The notes below the pieces were generated by a model. That model was not told where the DNA came from and did no database searches. It was given only the letters and a program-made list of their open reading frames with translations. The translations under genes and the position numbers were made by a program. From Ginsengibacter hankyongi (GTDB lineage: Bacteria; Bacteroidota; Bacteroidia; Chitinophagales; Chitinophagaceae): DNA of 64,000 bases. How positions within the stretch are numbered: the first letter of the stretch is position 1; the number at the start of each line of letters is the position of its first letter. The stretch is taken from assembly GCF_008710285.1 (NCBI RefSeq), contig NZ_VYQF01000012.1, forward strand, positions 57,292 to 121,291. Direction: 5' to 3'. This document shows, in pieces, positions 35,391-45,149 of this stretch.

Positions 35391-35634
35391 ATGACACTAA
35401 AATAGTTTGGAATTTTACCGGGGAAAGTATCTTTCAATATTTGGTAACTCTGACTTTACAGGTGGGAGGAAAAGGACGGAAAAGGGACGTGCTGAAAACC
35501 TTTTTGGGGTTGTATAATTAACCAAAGAAACTGCCCCGCTACAAAACCTTCGGCGGACAGAAAATATTTAGGCGGCATACAAGGCTCAATTGCATTAACT
35601 CAATATGGCGTATTTTTATACTGTAATATTTATT

Positions 35635-36180
35635 ATGCGTATATTATTTACATGTGTTATCATAGTTTTTGCCACCGCTGTACAAGCGCAAACAACTTTG
35701 CCAGGCAGCTTTCAAAATAATTTGGGTGGTAACGCCTTTGCCGGGGATAGTAATGTATATAATAGCGGCCCCCGCAAAAAATGGTTCATAAGCAGCTACA
35801 GTGGTTTTGCCACGGGGTATAATTTCTTCCAACGGCGCGGTACGCCGTTTATGGCTGCACCGTTAGGCCTGCAGTTAAACCGCAGGCTCAGTAATAACGT
35901 GTACGCATTTGCGGGAGTAACGGCAGCACCCACGTATCATAATTTTAACCATGCTTTTCTAACCGCTGATGCCAATAAGCTAAATCCGTATAACGGCTTT
36001 TACCAGCCAGCCAATTTTTCAATGTATTCAGCGGCCTCGCTGGGGTTAATGTACATTAATAATGCACGAACCTTTTCTGTTTCCGGCAGCATAGGCGTCG
36101 AAAGAAATAGTTATCCTTTCCTGTACAACAACCAGTTTAATACAACAAGGCAAAACAATACCCTGTTTTTTTCAAAGTAA
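35635..36180 (+). CDS. Small secreted protein, probable outer-membrane beta-barrel
   Basis: A 181-residue protein from ATG 35635, with signal peptide MRILFTCVIIVFATAVQAQ (cleavage after QA). The remaining sequence is strand-rich with Gly/aromatic alternation (WFISSYSGFATGYNFFQRRG, NVYAFAGVTAAPTYHNF, SGSIGVERNSYPFLY), which suggests a small beta-barrel. The ORF frame opens 10 codons earlier, but the ATG at 35635 has the signal peptide. Function unknown. Confidence 0.68.
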   Translation: MRILFTCVIIVFATAVQAQTTLPGSFQNNLGGNAFAGDSNVYNSGPRKKWFISSYSGFATGYNFFQRRGTPFMAAPLGLQLNRRLSNNVYAFAGVTAAPTYHNFNHAFLTADANKLNPYNGFYQPANFSMYSAASLGLMYINNARTFSVSGSIGVERNSYPFLYNNQFNTTRQNNTLFFSK

Positions 36181-36532
36181 GGGTATCTTTTGCGGCTGCT
36201 AACGTGCAACCTTATACGATATTATTTTTGGAATGGTGCTTATTGACGCAGAAGTAATTCAATTGGCGAATATAAGCCGGGAATAGTATATGCCATGCAT
36301 ATCCGGCTTCTGTCATTCAAATTTTCGTTGGAGCTATTTTCATTCTGTCACTTTTGAAAGGCCAGTGATAATTTTGCGTAAAAACACAGTATTTAAATTA
36401 ACCTTAAAGCGTTAATTTGTCCCCGCCTGCGTGTGCTGCACTTGTTGGTTGCAACCGGTAATTTTATAATGCAACGAATATTGTTGACAATATGGCCAAT
36501 CGTGAAAATATTACTCATCTATGAAATGACAC
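36181..36532. other. Intergenic 350 bp, no feature seen
   Basis: Between two plus-strand genes. No ORF, repeat or terminator of note was recognised here. Confidence 0.5.
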
Positions 36533-36913
36533 ATGCAACTAACCATCACCTCGCATAACAAAGATGGATACCTTTTGATAGAAAGCAAAGGTACATTGCA
36601 AACCAAAGAAGAGTTGATTAAGCATTCCCAATTAATGTTTGATGAAATTATGAAGCAGGGCGCCAAAAGAATAATTGTAGATGATACAGGCACGGATTTT
36701 CCGCTGGAACTGTTTCCATATTTTGGACTTGTGCAGGATTACGCAGTTAGTTATCCGCCCGAAATCCGCTCTTTGCTAATTGGTATTGTGGTGGCGCAGG
36801 AATATAAAGAAGTAGCTGAATCATGGGAATCCTTATGCCTCACCAGGGGCTTGCAGTTTTATGCGTTCACCTCTTTAGAAGAAGCCACCGGGTGGCTGCA
36901 TGAAACCATGTAA
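36533..36913 (+). CDS. Small protein, SpoIIAA/STAS-like fold
   Basis: A 126-residue cytoplasmic protein. It begins with two strands (MQLTITSHNKDGYLLIESKG), a helix KEELIKHSQLMFDEIMKQGA, a strand RIIVDDTGTDFPL, then IRSLLIGIVVAQEY, a helix KEVAESWESLCLTRG and a final strand-helix. The order is consistent with a STAS/SpoIIAA-like fold of small regulatory proteins. No catalytic or phosphorylation site was found with confidence. Single gene. Confidence 0.6.
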   Translation: MQLTITSHNKDGYLLIESKGTLQTKEELIKHSQLMFDEIMKQGAKRIIVDDTGTDFPLELFPYFGLVQDYAVSYPPEIRSLLIGIVVAQEYKEVAESWESLCLTRGLQFYAFTSLEEATGWLHETM

Positions 36914-36966
36914 CTAATCCGTTGCCCATATCCCATTGTTTATTATCCATCCTTAATGTTCGCTTA

Positions 36967-37035
36967 CGGTGAAAACACCCTTGCAAAAGCGGTGAAAAAC
37001 ACTGGCGCAAAAACGGTGAAAACACCGATGGCCAC
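36967..37035. repeat. Degenerate 23-24-bp tandem repeat
   Basis: CGGTGAAAACACC recurs at 36967, 36990 and 37014, joined by (C/G)-rich blocks and A-runs. It resembles the ACGGTGTGG core of the array at 12500-12772, but the unit length differs. No coding function is claimed for the ORF here. Confidence 0.55.
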
Positions 37036-37196
37036 CCTGGCACCCTTTTATAATTTTATGCGCTGCACGTCCATTGCTGCCTGTGCACGGCCGGTATTTT
37101 CTTTTAGATCAAAACATATTTACTATATAAGACATTAAATAATTCATAGATAAAAGATTTTCTGGTGATTTTGCAATTAATGTGTGGTTCAATTAT

Positions 37197-37229
37197 AAGC
37201 TCCTGTTTCTACAGGAGTTTATTTATTTT
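37197..37229 (+). terminator. Intrinsic terminator-like hairpin
   Basis: CTCCTGT, loop TTCT, ACAGGAG, then TTTATTTATTTT; the stem is extended by A-T and G-T pairs outside. It is on the plus strand about 280 nt after the 36533 gene and may end that transcript or a separate small RNA. Confidence 0.6.
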
Positions 37230-37551
37230 AAAATACTGACAAAACAACCCATAAAGACTCTTTATTTTTCGGATGGTGCAATGGCAAGATCAGCGCTGTA
37301 GCTTTGCAGCCAGAACGATTGTGTTATTCGATAGCTTTCGGTGACCTAACGTTGTAGGCTAACCGACGAGTGCAAATGTCTAATTCAATAATTTAATTAA
37401 CGATTTTTGCAGAATTGAGGAAAATCAAAAAGAAGATTGTTAAACCCATGAGAGATGACAGGAGAAGTACATCTTGTTCATAATTTGGGCGCTATAAAGC
37501 ACAGTTAAAATATTCAAAGAATTCTGCTAACTGAAAAATATTTATAAAAGA

Positions 37552-37573
37552 GGCCGCGGTGGAAACCGCGGCC
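37552..37573. repeat. Strong GC hairpin (GGCCGCGGT/ACCGCGGCC)
   Basis: A perfect 9-bp stem GGCCGCGGT (37552-37560) and ACCGCGGCC (37565-37573) around the loop GGAA. No T-run follows. It is a single copy here and may be another REP-type palindrome. Confidence 0.6.
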
Positions 37574-38160
37574 GTACCAAAACTAACTAATAAGGTGGAA
37601 ACAGGAAGATCTGCTCACCCTATTAACACATTAAGATATAGAAAATATTTTCCAAAAGCAATTAATAAGTTACTATACTATTTAAAATATCCTGCTATTC
37701 ACCAGGGAGAAAACTAACGGTGGCCGTATCCGCCGTTTACGGAAGGCAAGGAGGGCAGCTATCCCTGCGTAAACATACGGCAAGTTTTGCTTATAGCTAA
37801 TTTTAGAGCACTTATGCGAATTGGCAACCCGGTATTTATCTTGTAGATCATTCCCGTGATGGTGTTGGGTAATCCAATCTCCGGGTTTTGGTAATTTATT
37901 GCTGTGAAACATTGCGAGACACCCACTTATTTTGTCGCAGTGGTACCGTGTAACTATCCGGTTACGTTTTATCTGTCTGAAAAAGGTAAAGAGTTAAATA
38001 GTCTAGCCTTTGTTTCCGGTAGATCTCAACTACTGGAATAGTGGAAGGCTGTCGCAATAGGCCCTTAAAAAGCCTCAATTACACCCGTTGCATTTCAAAA
38101 AAGATATCAAACTTTGTGGTAAAGGAATTTAATTCTGATAACTAAATAAATTTTAAAACA

Positions 38161-38595
38161 ATGGCAAAAGTTTCAATTTATGTCAACTTTATGGGCAATA
38201 CAGAAGAGGCCTTTAATTTCTACAAAACGGTTTTCCAAACTGAGTTTGAAAGACCGGTTATGTATTTAAAGGATGCGCCTCCACAGCCTGGTATGCCCCC
38301 ACTGTCCGAAAAAGATGCCCATAGCGTTATGCATGTAGCTCTTCCTATTTTAGGTGGCACTGTTCTAATGGGAACTGATATGCTTGAATCTATGGGACAT
38401 AAATTAATCGTGGGCAATAACGTAACGATTAATCTTGAACCGGATTCGAAGGAAGAGACAGACCGTTTATTCAAAGCTCTTTCTGAAGGTGGCAGCGACG
38501 TAGCTCCTATGAGAGAAGAGTTTTGGGGCTATTGGGGTTGTTGCTTAGACAAGTTTGGTATTCGCTGGATGTTTAACTTTTCACCCCAATCATAA
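38161..38595 (+). CDS. VOC/PhnB-like protein
   Basis: A 144-residue protein of the glyoxalase/VOC superfamily, PhnB (DUF899-like) branch. Seen are the N-terminal strand KVSIYVNFMGNTEEAFNFYK, the helix-strand FQTEFERPVMYL, the HVALPILGGTVLMGTDMLES block and the C-terminal FWGYWGCCLDKFGIRWMFNF, which is the characteristic PhnB signature. Members are small metal-dependent or ligand-binding proteins. It is a single gene. A close PhnB-type assignment is by eye. Confidence 0.87.
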   Translation: MAKVSIYVNFMGNTEEAFNFYKTVFQTEFERPVMYLKDAPPQPGMPPLSEKDAHSVMHVALPILGGTVLMGTDMLESMGHKLIVGNNVTINLEPDSKEETDRLFKALSEGGSDVAPMREEFWGYWGCCLDKFGIRWMFNFSPQS

Positions 38596-38702
38596 GCCAA
38601 CGGTGATTTATTTGCACTGCGAAAAACCGGCTCGTTTTTAAATTAATTGCCTGTTCCTATCCTAACGCTGCTCTAAATCATTTATAGGTTAGAATCGATA
38701 AT

Positions 38703-39050
38703 TTAAGCGTGCAATAATTCCTTTTTTGCCATCAGTTGATCCACTGTTTCCTTATAGTCTTCATCACGGACACAGCAATCAACGGGACAAACAGAGGCGC
38801 ACTGGGGTTCTTCGTGGAATCCCTGGCATTCTGTGCATTTGTTGGGCGTTATATAATAAATGTCCGTGGAGATTGCCGGCAAGCGGTCGTTTGCGTCCAC
38901 AATAGTCCCATCATTTAGTACAAAGCTGCCTGTAACGGTTGTTCCGTCTGCAATAGCCCATTGTACACCCCCCTCATATATTGCGTTATTGGGGCATTCG
39001 GGTTCGCATGCGCCACAGTTAATACATTCTTCGGTTATTTTAATTGCCAT
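38703..39050 (-). CDS. 4Fe-4S dicluster ferredoxin
   Basis: A 115-residue ferredoxin from ATG 39050 (MAIKITEECINCGACEPECP). The first cluster motif CINCGACEPECP followed by N-N-A-I, and the second set CTECQGFHEEPQCASVCP and DCC, give two 4Fe-4S sites; the extra segment between them is typical of the Bacteroidota/Alpha YfhL-like ferredoxins. The ORF is open 46 residues upstream without motif, so the ATG at 39050 is preferred. It probably donates electrons to low-potential enzymes; no partner gene is adjacent. Confidence 0.93.
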   Translation of the reverse strand: MAIKITEECINCGACEPECPNNAIYEGGVQWAIADGTTVTGSFVLNDGTIVDANDRLPAISTDIYYITPNKCTECQGFHEEPQCASVCPVDCCVRDEDYKETVDQLMAKKELLHA

Positions 39051-39244
39051 AATAGATTGGGTTTTATTAATAATTTGAATTAATTGGTATGTAAAGGAAT
39101 AACTGTTGTGTCTCGCATTAAATGATATAATACAATCCGGCGTATGATTTTCGTCAGTCTGGTCGCGGAAAGTTGCCGTACATTTCAATTGCGGGTAATT
39201 GCCAGGCGGCTTTTATTTGAATATCTTTAGTATAAAATTATTGT

Positions 39245-39901
39245 ATGCTTTATGTAAAATATTGCTCATTACTTTTATTATTAATGGCAGGTAACACTAC
39301 CACGGCGCAGGTTCCTGTTCGTGAAGAACCGCATCACAAGCCTGTGCTGGAGAACAATTATGTTCGTTTGTTGGATGTACATATAAAGCCGGGCGATACT
39401 ACGTTGTATCATATTCATGCTGCACCTTCTGTTATGGTCCACATTAGTAAATCAACCATTGGAATTCAGGTTATGGGTCAATCAATTGCACCGCCGGTCC
39501 ATGTTTTACCGGGAGACGCAAAATTTGCGGCTTACGATAAAAACCCGGTTACACATAGAGTGTATAATGCAGGCAAAAATGTTTTTCATGTGATGGATAT
39601 AGAACTGGTAAAGGAAGAGCCATCAAGTGAGGCTTGTACAGCATTAACGAATGCCAATGTTGAAACTACCATAGATGAAAAACTGGTACGTGTTTATAAA
39701 TTTGATTTGAGCAGCCAGCAAAAAATTGCTATTCCCGCCGGGAGCTGTGCTCATTTATTAATATGTACTAACGGTACCGTAAACACGACCGGCAAAAAAA
39801 TTACTATGGGTAAATATATTTTCTTTGCTCTCCATACGGAAGTATCTGTCAATAATAAGCAGGCAGCTACCGCAACTTGTGTGCTACTTGAATTAAAATG
39901 A
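39245..39901 (+). CDS. Secreted protein with cupin-like domain
   Basis: A 218-residue protein with a signal peptide (LLLLLMAGNTTTAQ). The first part has a cupin-like block: NNYVRLLDVHIKPGDTTLYH and IHAAPSVMVHI, with His positions that could bind metal. A second half (LVRVYKFDLSSQQKIAIPAG, then VNTTGKKITMGKYIFFALHT) repeats a strand-rich fold. It appears to be a bicupin in the periplasm. Substrate unknown. It is a single gene. Confidence 0.72.
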   Translation: MLYVKYCSLLLLLMAGNTTTAQVPVREEPHHKPVLENNYVRLLDVHIKPGDTTLYHIHAAPSVMVHISKSTIGIQVMGQSIAPPVHVLPGDAKFAAYDKNPVTHRVYNAGKNVFHVMDIELVKEEPSSEACTALTNANVETTIDEKLVRVYKFDLSSQQKIAIPAGSCAHLLICTNGTVNTTGKKITMGKYIFFALHTEVSVNNKQAATATCVLLELK

Positions 39902-40030
39902 TATGATATGAATTAAACTGGTCGTATTATGACGTAAGCTTTTTTAAGCTTAGTCCCCTGTAATAACGTACAAGCCTACCCGAATGAACTTTTCGCTAAC
40001 GAACCTTTTAAATACACGGAAAAAAAGGGG

Positions 40031-40447
40031 TTATCCGTTACCACTGAGTTGTTTAAACATTACGTCGCCCAGCATGTAAATACGAGCCTCTTTAATCAGC
40101 CCATTTTCCAAGTCGTATGATATACAGAATGGTACACTCACCACTTTATTCGTAGCAGCCAAACCGGCAAACTCAGCGATATGCTTTCCTTTAAAATTCG
40201 CTTCCAATAACGCTTTATTTTCGGTAATAATCGAGCTGGTTATATCGGCTATAGCATCAAAAGCCACATGATAAATATAATGAAGCATCTCTGCAACTGC
40301 CTCACGGCCTTCCGTGCGTTCACCGGTTCCCATATTTATAAATACGGCATCAGTTGCAATGTACTTAACATCATGTGTTTTAAAATAAGATTCCATGTTT
40401 TGCTGAACTTCGGTCAGCGGCATTTTTTCAATAATTACCTGCGACAT
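40031..40447 (-). CDS. NTF2/SnoaL-like small protein
   Basis: A 138-residue protein starting at ATG 40447 (MSQVIIEKMPLTEVQQNMES). The fold markers are KYIATDAVFINMGTGERTEG, REAVAEMLHYIYHVAF and SIITENKALLEANFKGKHIA, followed by FCISYDLENGLIKEARIYML. This is the SnoaL/nuclear transport factor 2 pattern. Some family members are epoxide hydrolases or ketosteroid isomerases, but catalytic residues are not clear here. Single gene. Confidence 0.85.
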   Translation of the reverse strand: MSQVIIEKMPLTEVQQNMESYFKTHDVKYIATDAVFINMGTGERTEGREAVAEMLHYIYHVAFDAIADITSSIITENKALLEANFKGKHIAEFAGLAATNKVVSVPFCISYDLENGLIKEARIYMLGDVMFKQLSGNG

Positions 40448-40676
40448 AATTTTTGATTTTAAGTTAAACAATCAAATTCCGGATGTGGATGGAGGGCTTA
40501 GTTACATGGGGGAAGAAAATAACAGGTTACTAAAGTAAAAAAAATATTTAAAGTTTGAAATGTTTTGTATGGTAAAAATTATGATAAACAGAAACAGGAT
40601 TGGTCAGAAAAAAATACTCCCCGATCCATAATTCAGAGACTTTCAAACTAATTTTAAACAAAATATTTGAGAGCTA

Positions 40677-41420
40677 ATGCAAATTATTGTAAATGATAAT
40701 CCTTCTGAATTGGGTAAAGCCGCCGGCAGCATGGCCGCACAAATAATACGGACTGCGGTTAATAATAATGGTGAAGCTGTTATCATATTGGCTACCGGCA
40801 CAAGCCAGTTTGAAACATTACTGCAACTTACAAACGAAGATATTGATTGGAGTAAAGTAACCATGTTTCACCTTGATGAATATATCGCTTTACCAAAAGC
40901 GTCACCTGCAAGTTTCAGGAGATACCTCGATGAAAGGTTCATTCAAAAAGTGCGTCCTTTAAAAGAGATACATTTAATACACGGCGAAACTAATTCAGTG
41001 GAAGAGTGCATGCGATTAAATAATATTATCAGGTTAACACCTGTAGATTTGGCCCTTGTAGGGATCGGCGAAAACGGTCATCTTGGGTTCAACGATCCAC
41101 CTGCCAATTTTGAAACTGAAGAACCTTTTATAATTGTTGAGCTTGATGAAAAATGCCGACAACAACAGTTGGGCGAAGGCTGGTTTAAAACGATCGGCGA
41201 TGTGCCTCGCACGGCGATCACCATGTCAGTTAAGCAAATCATGAAATCAGCTGCAATCATTTGTTCAGTGCCTGAAAGCAGGAAAGCTATTGCTGTAAGA
41301 GATTGTTTTGATAATCCTGTTTCCAATTTGTTTCCGGCAGGTATTTTGCAACTTCACACAAACTGCGTTTGTTTTCTTGACAGAGATTCATCAGCTTTAC
41401 TCAACGATGATAACATTTAA
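40677..41420 (+). CDS. nagB: Glucosamine-6-phosphate deaminase
   Basis: A 247-residue enzyme converting glucosamine-6-phosphate to fructose-6-phosphate and ammonia. The conserved motifs are visible: ILATGTSQFETLLQL, VTMFHLDEYIALP (catalytic Asp) and GIGENGHLGFNDPPA with the active-site His and Asn, and an IIC/AIAVRDC block. It is slightly shorter than the E. coli enzyme. It is followed after 57 nt by nagA in the same direction, so the pair makes an amino-sugar catabolism unit in which the second enzyme gives the substrate for this one. Confidence 0.95.
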   Translation: MQIIVNDNPSELGKAAGSMAAQIIRTAVNNNGEAVIILATGTSQFETLLQLTNEDIDWSKVTMFHLDEYIALPKASPASFRRYLDERFIQKVRPLKEIHLIHGETNSVEECMRLNNIIRLTPVDLALVGIGENGHLGFNDPPANFETEEPFIIVELDEKCRQQQLGEGWFKTIGDVPRTAITMSVKQIMKSAAIICSVPESRKAIAVRDCFDNPVSNLFPAGILQLHTNCVCFLDRDSSALLNDDNI

Positions 41421-41477
41421 TAATAAATGTGGCGGTTTACGTAATTCCGCTTAAGTCCAACAACAAATCCGAATTTG

Positions 41478-42683
41478 ATGGATACAAAGAACTCTTTTAT
41501 TAAAATACACAATGGACGGATAATTACTCCTTTCAGGGGCATATCCAATGGTTCGGTAATTATTAAAGATGGTATTATTGCCGAAGTCTCGGAGCATGAT
41601 CCCGACGTGCCCGGAGCAGTGACGATTGATGCGGGCGGAAGATTTATTTCTCCCGGCTTTATTGATATCCATGTTCATGGCGGAGGCGGTCACGATTTTA
41701 TGGATAATACCGTGGAAGCATTTCTTGCAATTGCTCAAACCCATGCCAGGTTTGGGACTACGGCATTATTTCCCACTACACTTACCGGCAGCACTGAAGA
41801 TATCGTTAAAACATTGGAGACTTACGATGAAGCCTACCTGAAGAATAAATCCGGTGCGCAGTTCATGGGTGTGCATCTCGAAGGCCCCTATTTAGCCATG
41901 AGCCAGCGTGGCGCCCAGGATCCCCGGTACATCCGTGATCCCGATCCTGAGGAATATGAGTATATCCTATCCAAATCCGATGCGATCAAACGATGGAGCG
42001 CAGCTCCTGAATTAAAAGGAGCAATTCCATTTGGAAGATATGTAAAGTCTAAAGGCATATTGGTTGCTCTTGCCCATACTGACGCCATTTATGAAGAAGT
42101 GATGGAGGCTTACGAGAACGGCTACACGCTGGCGACGCATTTATATTCAGCTATGTCAGGTGTCACACGCAGGAACGCCCGCCGTTATGCGGGAGTAGTT
42201 GAAAGCGCATTCCTTATTGATGAAATGGATGTTGAAGTTATTGCAGACGGTGTTCACCTTTCTGCCCCATTATTACAATTAGTTTGTAAGATAAAAGGCT
42301 TCGACAAAATTGCGCTCATCACAGACGCCATTCGTGCCGCGGCAATGCCGTCCGGGAAAAGCGTGATTGGTAATATTCATACCGGGCTCAAAGTAATTGT
42401 TGAAGATGGTGTTTCAAAATTACCCGATAGGAGTTCCTTTGCCGGAAGTGTTGCAACGGCGGATCGTTTGGTAAGGACTATGATTCAAATGGCCGGCATT
42501 TCATTACCCGATGCAGTACGAATGATAACACACACTCCGGCATCTATCATGAATATTGCAGATAGGAAGGGTTCTTTGACTCTGGGTAAAGACGCGGATA
42601 TTGTAATCTTCGATGAAGATATTACTGTACATACTACGATGGTAAAGGGAAAAGTAATTTATCAAAAAGATGTCGGGCTATAA
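41478..42683 (+). CDS. nagA: N-acetylglucosamine-6-phosphate deacetylase
   Basis: A 401-residue amidohydrolase removing acetate from N-acetylglucosamine-6-phosphate. The metal and catalytic motifs are IDIHVHGGGGHDFMD, MGVHLEGPYLAMSQRGAQDP, LVALAHTDAIYEE, YTLATHLYSAMSG and ALITDAIRAAAM (catalytic Asp). The frame opens at a TTG one codon before the ATG at 41478, which is taken as the start. It is downstream of nagB in a two-gene unit. No transporter or kinase for N-acetylglucosamine is in the window. Confidence 0.95.
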   Translation: MDTKNSFIKIHNGRIITPFRGISNGSVIIKDGIIAEVSEHDPDVPGAVTIDAGGRFISPGFIDIHVHGGGGHDFMDNTVEAFLAIAQTHARFGTTALFPTTLTGSTEDIVKTLETYDEAYLKNKSGAQFMGVHLEGPYLAMSQRGAQDPRYIRDPDPEEYEYILSKSDAIKRWSAAPELKGAIPFGRYVKSKGILVALAHTDAIYEEVMEAYENGYTLATHLYSAMSGVTRRNARRYAGVVESAFLIDEMDVEVIADGVHLSAPLLQLVCKIKGFDKIALITDAIRAAAMPSGKSVIGNIHTGLKVIVEDGVSKLPDRSSFAGSVATADRLVRTMIQMAGISLPDAVRMITHTPASIMNIADRKGSLTLGKDADIVIFDEDITVHTTMVKGKVIYQKDVGL

Positions 42684-42705
42684 AAACATTTAGGACCATC
42701 AACCG

Positions 42706-43593
42706 CTATTTCAATTTTTGATCAAAAAAATCAATGGTACGTTTCCAGGCAAGTTCTGCAGCATCTTTGTCGTAACGCGGCGTGGTATTATTATGAAAGC
42801 CATGGTTTACGTCGGGGTATATATAAGCCGTGTATGCTTTTCCGTTAGCTTTTAAAGCAGCTTCGTATGCGGGCCATCCTCCGGTTATATGGGTATCGAG
42901 TGCCGCATAATGCAGCAGCAGGGGAGCTTTTATTTTGGGAACATCTTCTGCGGGAGGCTGGGCTCCATAAAACGGAACAGCGGCTGAAAGATCCGGAATG
43001 CGAACGGCCATCATATTTGCAATGCCTCCGCCAAAACAAAATCCTACCACACCTACTTTACCATTACAGTCCTTATGACTTTTGAGGTAGTAATAAGCGG
43101 CTATAAAATCTTCCAGCATTTTATTTTTATCAAGTTTGCTTTGCATTTCACGCCCCGCATCATCATTGCCCGGATAACTGCCCAGGGGCGTGAGGGCATC
43201 CGGTGCAATAGTGATAAATCCTGCCAGCGCAGCTCTTCTTGCCACATCTTCAATGTAGGGGTTCAGACCGCGGTTTTCATGGACCACTACAATGCCCCCC
43301 AGCTTTCCTTTTGCATCCGATGGCATTGATAATAGCGCTTTGATATCACCGTCACCTTTCGGAGAATCGTAATGTATATATCCTGATTTAAGGCCCGGGT
43401 CATCTGCTTTCACCTCAGCAGTGCTTTGATAGTTCGGCATAAGAATACTCATGAGAGAAGCTACCGTAATGCCACCCACGGCATAGGCAGATAGCTTTTG
43501 CACAAACTCACGCCTGTTAACACGATTGTGTGCATAGTCGTCATAAAGATCAAACACTTCCTGTTTGATGTCTTCTTTTCTTATTATGTTCAT
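42706..43593 (-). CDS. Dienelactone hydrolase family protein, exported
   Basis: A 295-residue alpha/beta hydrolase. After a short N-terminal region with [20 protein letters not shown] (an export-type segment similar to a Tat signal but with NRREF rather than RRxFL) the DLH fold follows: [20 protein letters not shown], the nucleophile [17 protein letters not shown] (Cys), the Asp in LDTHITGG and the His in [11 protein letters not shown]. The triad is thus Cys-Asp-His. Possible substrates are lactones or other esters. It is convergent with nagA, with a gap of 22 nt. Confidence 0.9.
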   Translation of the reverse strand: MNIIRKEDIKQEVFDLYDDYAHNRVNRREFVQKLSAYAVGGITVASLMSILMPNYQSTAEVKADDPGLKSGYIHYDSPKGDGDIKALLSMPSDAKGKLGGIVVVHENRGLNPYIEDVARRAALAGFITIAPDALTPLGSYPGNDDAGREMQSKLDKNKMLEDFIAAYYYLKSHKDCNGKVGVVGFCFGGGIANMMAVRIPDLSAAVPFYGAQPPAEDVPKIKAPLLLHYAALDTHITGGWPAYEAALKANGKAYTAYIYPDVNHGFHNNTTPRYDKDAAELAWKRTIDFFDQKLK

Positions 43594-43761
43594 GCTGATA
43601 AAAATTGTGTTCTATAAAGTTAAGAAATTAAGGTGCAAGGCGAAGGGCCGTTTATCGTGACTAGTTAAATGAATTCCGCGATTTTGTTTTACTCAATTTT
43701 GAAGCGTCCAACAAAGCAGTATTTCATTTTTCTACCGACCTTCGTTTATAAATACAAAATA

Positions 43762-44418
43762 ATGAGTGGTATAAAAGTAATCATCACCGGCGCCACGGGC
43801 ATGGTTGGCGAAGGCGTATTATTTGAGTGTTTGCAAAACCCAACCGTTAGTGAAGTACTCATCATTAACCGCAGGCATTACGAAATGCAGCATCCCAAAC
43901 TAAAAGAACTGATTGTTCCCGATTTCTTTCAAATCAACCAACTAGCGTATAACCTTGTACGTTATGACGGCTGTTTTTTCTGTGCAGGTATCAGTTCTGT
44001 TGGTATGAACGAAGATAAGTACACCCGCATTACCTATGATACAACCTTATCTTTCGCAAAGGCGCTACTCGCGGTAAACAAGGATATTGTTTTCACTTAT
44101 GTATCCGGCGCCCAGACAGACAGCAGTGAAAAGGGCAGGATGATGTGGGCACGTGTAAAGGGCAAAACGGAAAACGATTTGGCGCAGCTGGGTTTTAAAG
44201 GCGAATACAATTTCCGGCCGGGTGTGATGCAGCCTTTCCCGGCTCAGAAAAACTGGAAGCCACTTTTTAAATTTATAGTGAAGGTCATCAAAGCCGTTTC
44301 GCCCAGGAGTGTGCTAACCATGCACGAAGTGGGGCAGGCAATGATAAACGCGGTAACGGTGGGCTATTCGAAAAATATATTGGAAGTAAAAGATATCAGG
44401 CGGTTGGCACAGGTATAA
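43762..44418 (+). CDS. NAD-dependent epimerase/dehydratase (NAD(P)-binding)
   Basis: A 218-residue Rossmann-fold protein. The start at ATG 43762 (MSGIKVIITGATGMVGEGVL) places the GATGMVGEG nucleotide-binding motif at the N-terminus; the frame is open 31 codons upstream without motif. Other conserved parts: CFFCAGISSVGMNEDKYTRI, FTYVSGAQTDSSEKGRMMWA, RVKGKTENDL and EYNFRPGVMQPF. The SDR is of the atypical type without a full YxxxK active site. The substrate cannot be assigned. Confidence 0.87.
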   Translation: MSGIKVIITGATGMVGEGVLFECLQNPTVSEVLIINRRHYEMQHPKLKELIVPDFFQINQLAYNLVRYDGCFFCAGISSVGMNEDKYTRITYDTTLSFAKALLAVNKDIVFTYVSGAQTDSSEKGRMMWARVKGKTENDLAQLGFKGEYNFRPGVMQPFPAQKNWKPLFKFIVKVIKAVSPRSVLTMHEVGQAMINAVTVGYSKNILEVKDIRRLAQV

Positions 44419-44450
44419 GATGTTCACCCGAGTCTTTTCTGCCAACAACT

Positions 44451-45149
44451 CTATTGCTTAACAGTAGGATTTTTCTCTACCACTTTTTCACCTTCGGCTT
44501 TTCCTTCTTTCCAGCCTTCGGCCCATACTTTATATCTCTCCGAGTTCCTTCTGTAAGGGTTTCGACGATGGTTAAAATAAGCACTAAATCCATCGGAAGA
44601 AATGGAATCCCTTGCTTCATTGGTTAGCGGAGTTTCAATAACCGGCTTGTGTACAACTAACGGGGCCGTACTGGAACTATCATGCGCGGGCGGTGTTTTC
44701 TCGACGGTTTTTATTATAGGTTTTTCCTGTGCGGGCTCGTGAGACACGTCGCGGCTGCTTATTTGTTTTTCTTTGTTTGTAGAGATAGAATCCTGTTGCG
44801 GTGGCTCCGTAATGGCGGTCGTTGTATTCATGCCCGATAAGCTATCTGCAGCCACCGGAGGTGATGCAGAAAGTTTGCCACTACCTGTTTGCGGATATAA
44901 AAAATAAACTGCCGGTATAAGGGCAATTAACAGTAAAAAAAAAGCATATTTATAAAATAAATTTTTCGGCCTGCTATTTTCATACGCTTCATGTTCTTGC
45001 GAAGACATTTTCTCGCTTAATTCTTTCCATTCTTTGTAAAGCATCGTGTGCAGCACCTGTTCTCTTTCTAATTCTTTTTTCAACTCCAGGTTTCTGGCCA
45101 CCAGCTTATTAAACTCGTCCTGGTTGTCAAAATGTTGTTGTATATCCAC
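44451..45149 (-). CDS. Membrane protein with coiled-coil N-terminus and proline-rich linker
   Basis: A 232-residue protein. It begins with a coiled coil of about 60 residues (NLELKKELEREQVLHTMLYK), then one helix (YAFFLLLIALIPAVYFLYP) near residue 70-90. The region after it is rich in Ser, Thr and Pro (PPVAADSLSGMNTTTAITEP, EKPIIKTVEKTPPAHDSSST) and ends with a basic, aromatic patch (FNHRRNPYRRNSERYKVWAE). The arrangement suggests a periplasmic linker. No family was recognised. Convergent with the 43762 gene. Confidence 0.62.
   Translation of the reverse strand: MDIQQHFDNQDEFNKLVARNLELKKELEREQVLHTMLYKEWKELSEKMSSQEHEAYENSRPKNLFYKYAFFLLLIALIPAVYFLYPQTGSGKLSASPPVAADSLSGMNTTTAITEPPQQDSISTNKEKQISSRDVSHEPAQEKPIIKTVEKTPPAHDSSSTAPLVVHKPVIETPLTNEARDSISSDGFSAYFNHRRNPYRRNSERYKVWAEGWKEGKAEGEKVVEKNPTVKQ

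Larger units (their letters stand above)
37036..38160. other. Gene-poor stretch of 1.1 kb
   Basis: Apart from the terminator at 37197 and the hairpin at 37552, no gene could be supported. The 37340-37375 part (CTAACGTTGTAGGCTAAC) resembles a cassette-core sequence, but no inverted arms were found. The ORFs here are short and without motifs. Confidence 0.5.

Noticed and set aside
36956..37138. 60-residue ORF over the 23-24-bp repeats
   Set aside because: Open frame is a by-product of the repeats; no motif, signal or neighbour supports a gene.
37275..37340. tRNA-like stretch (GGATGGTGCAATGGCAAG)
   Set aside because: No T-loop GGTTCRA block and no acceptor stem could be formed.
37682..37912. 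76-residue minus-strand ORF
   Set aside because: No recognised motif, basic low-information composition and no plausible context; kept out as unsupported.
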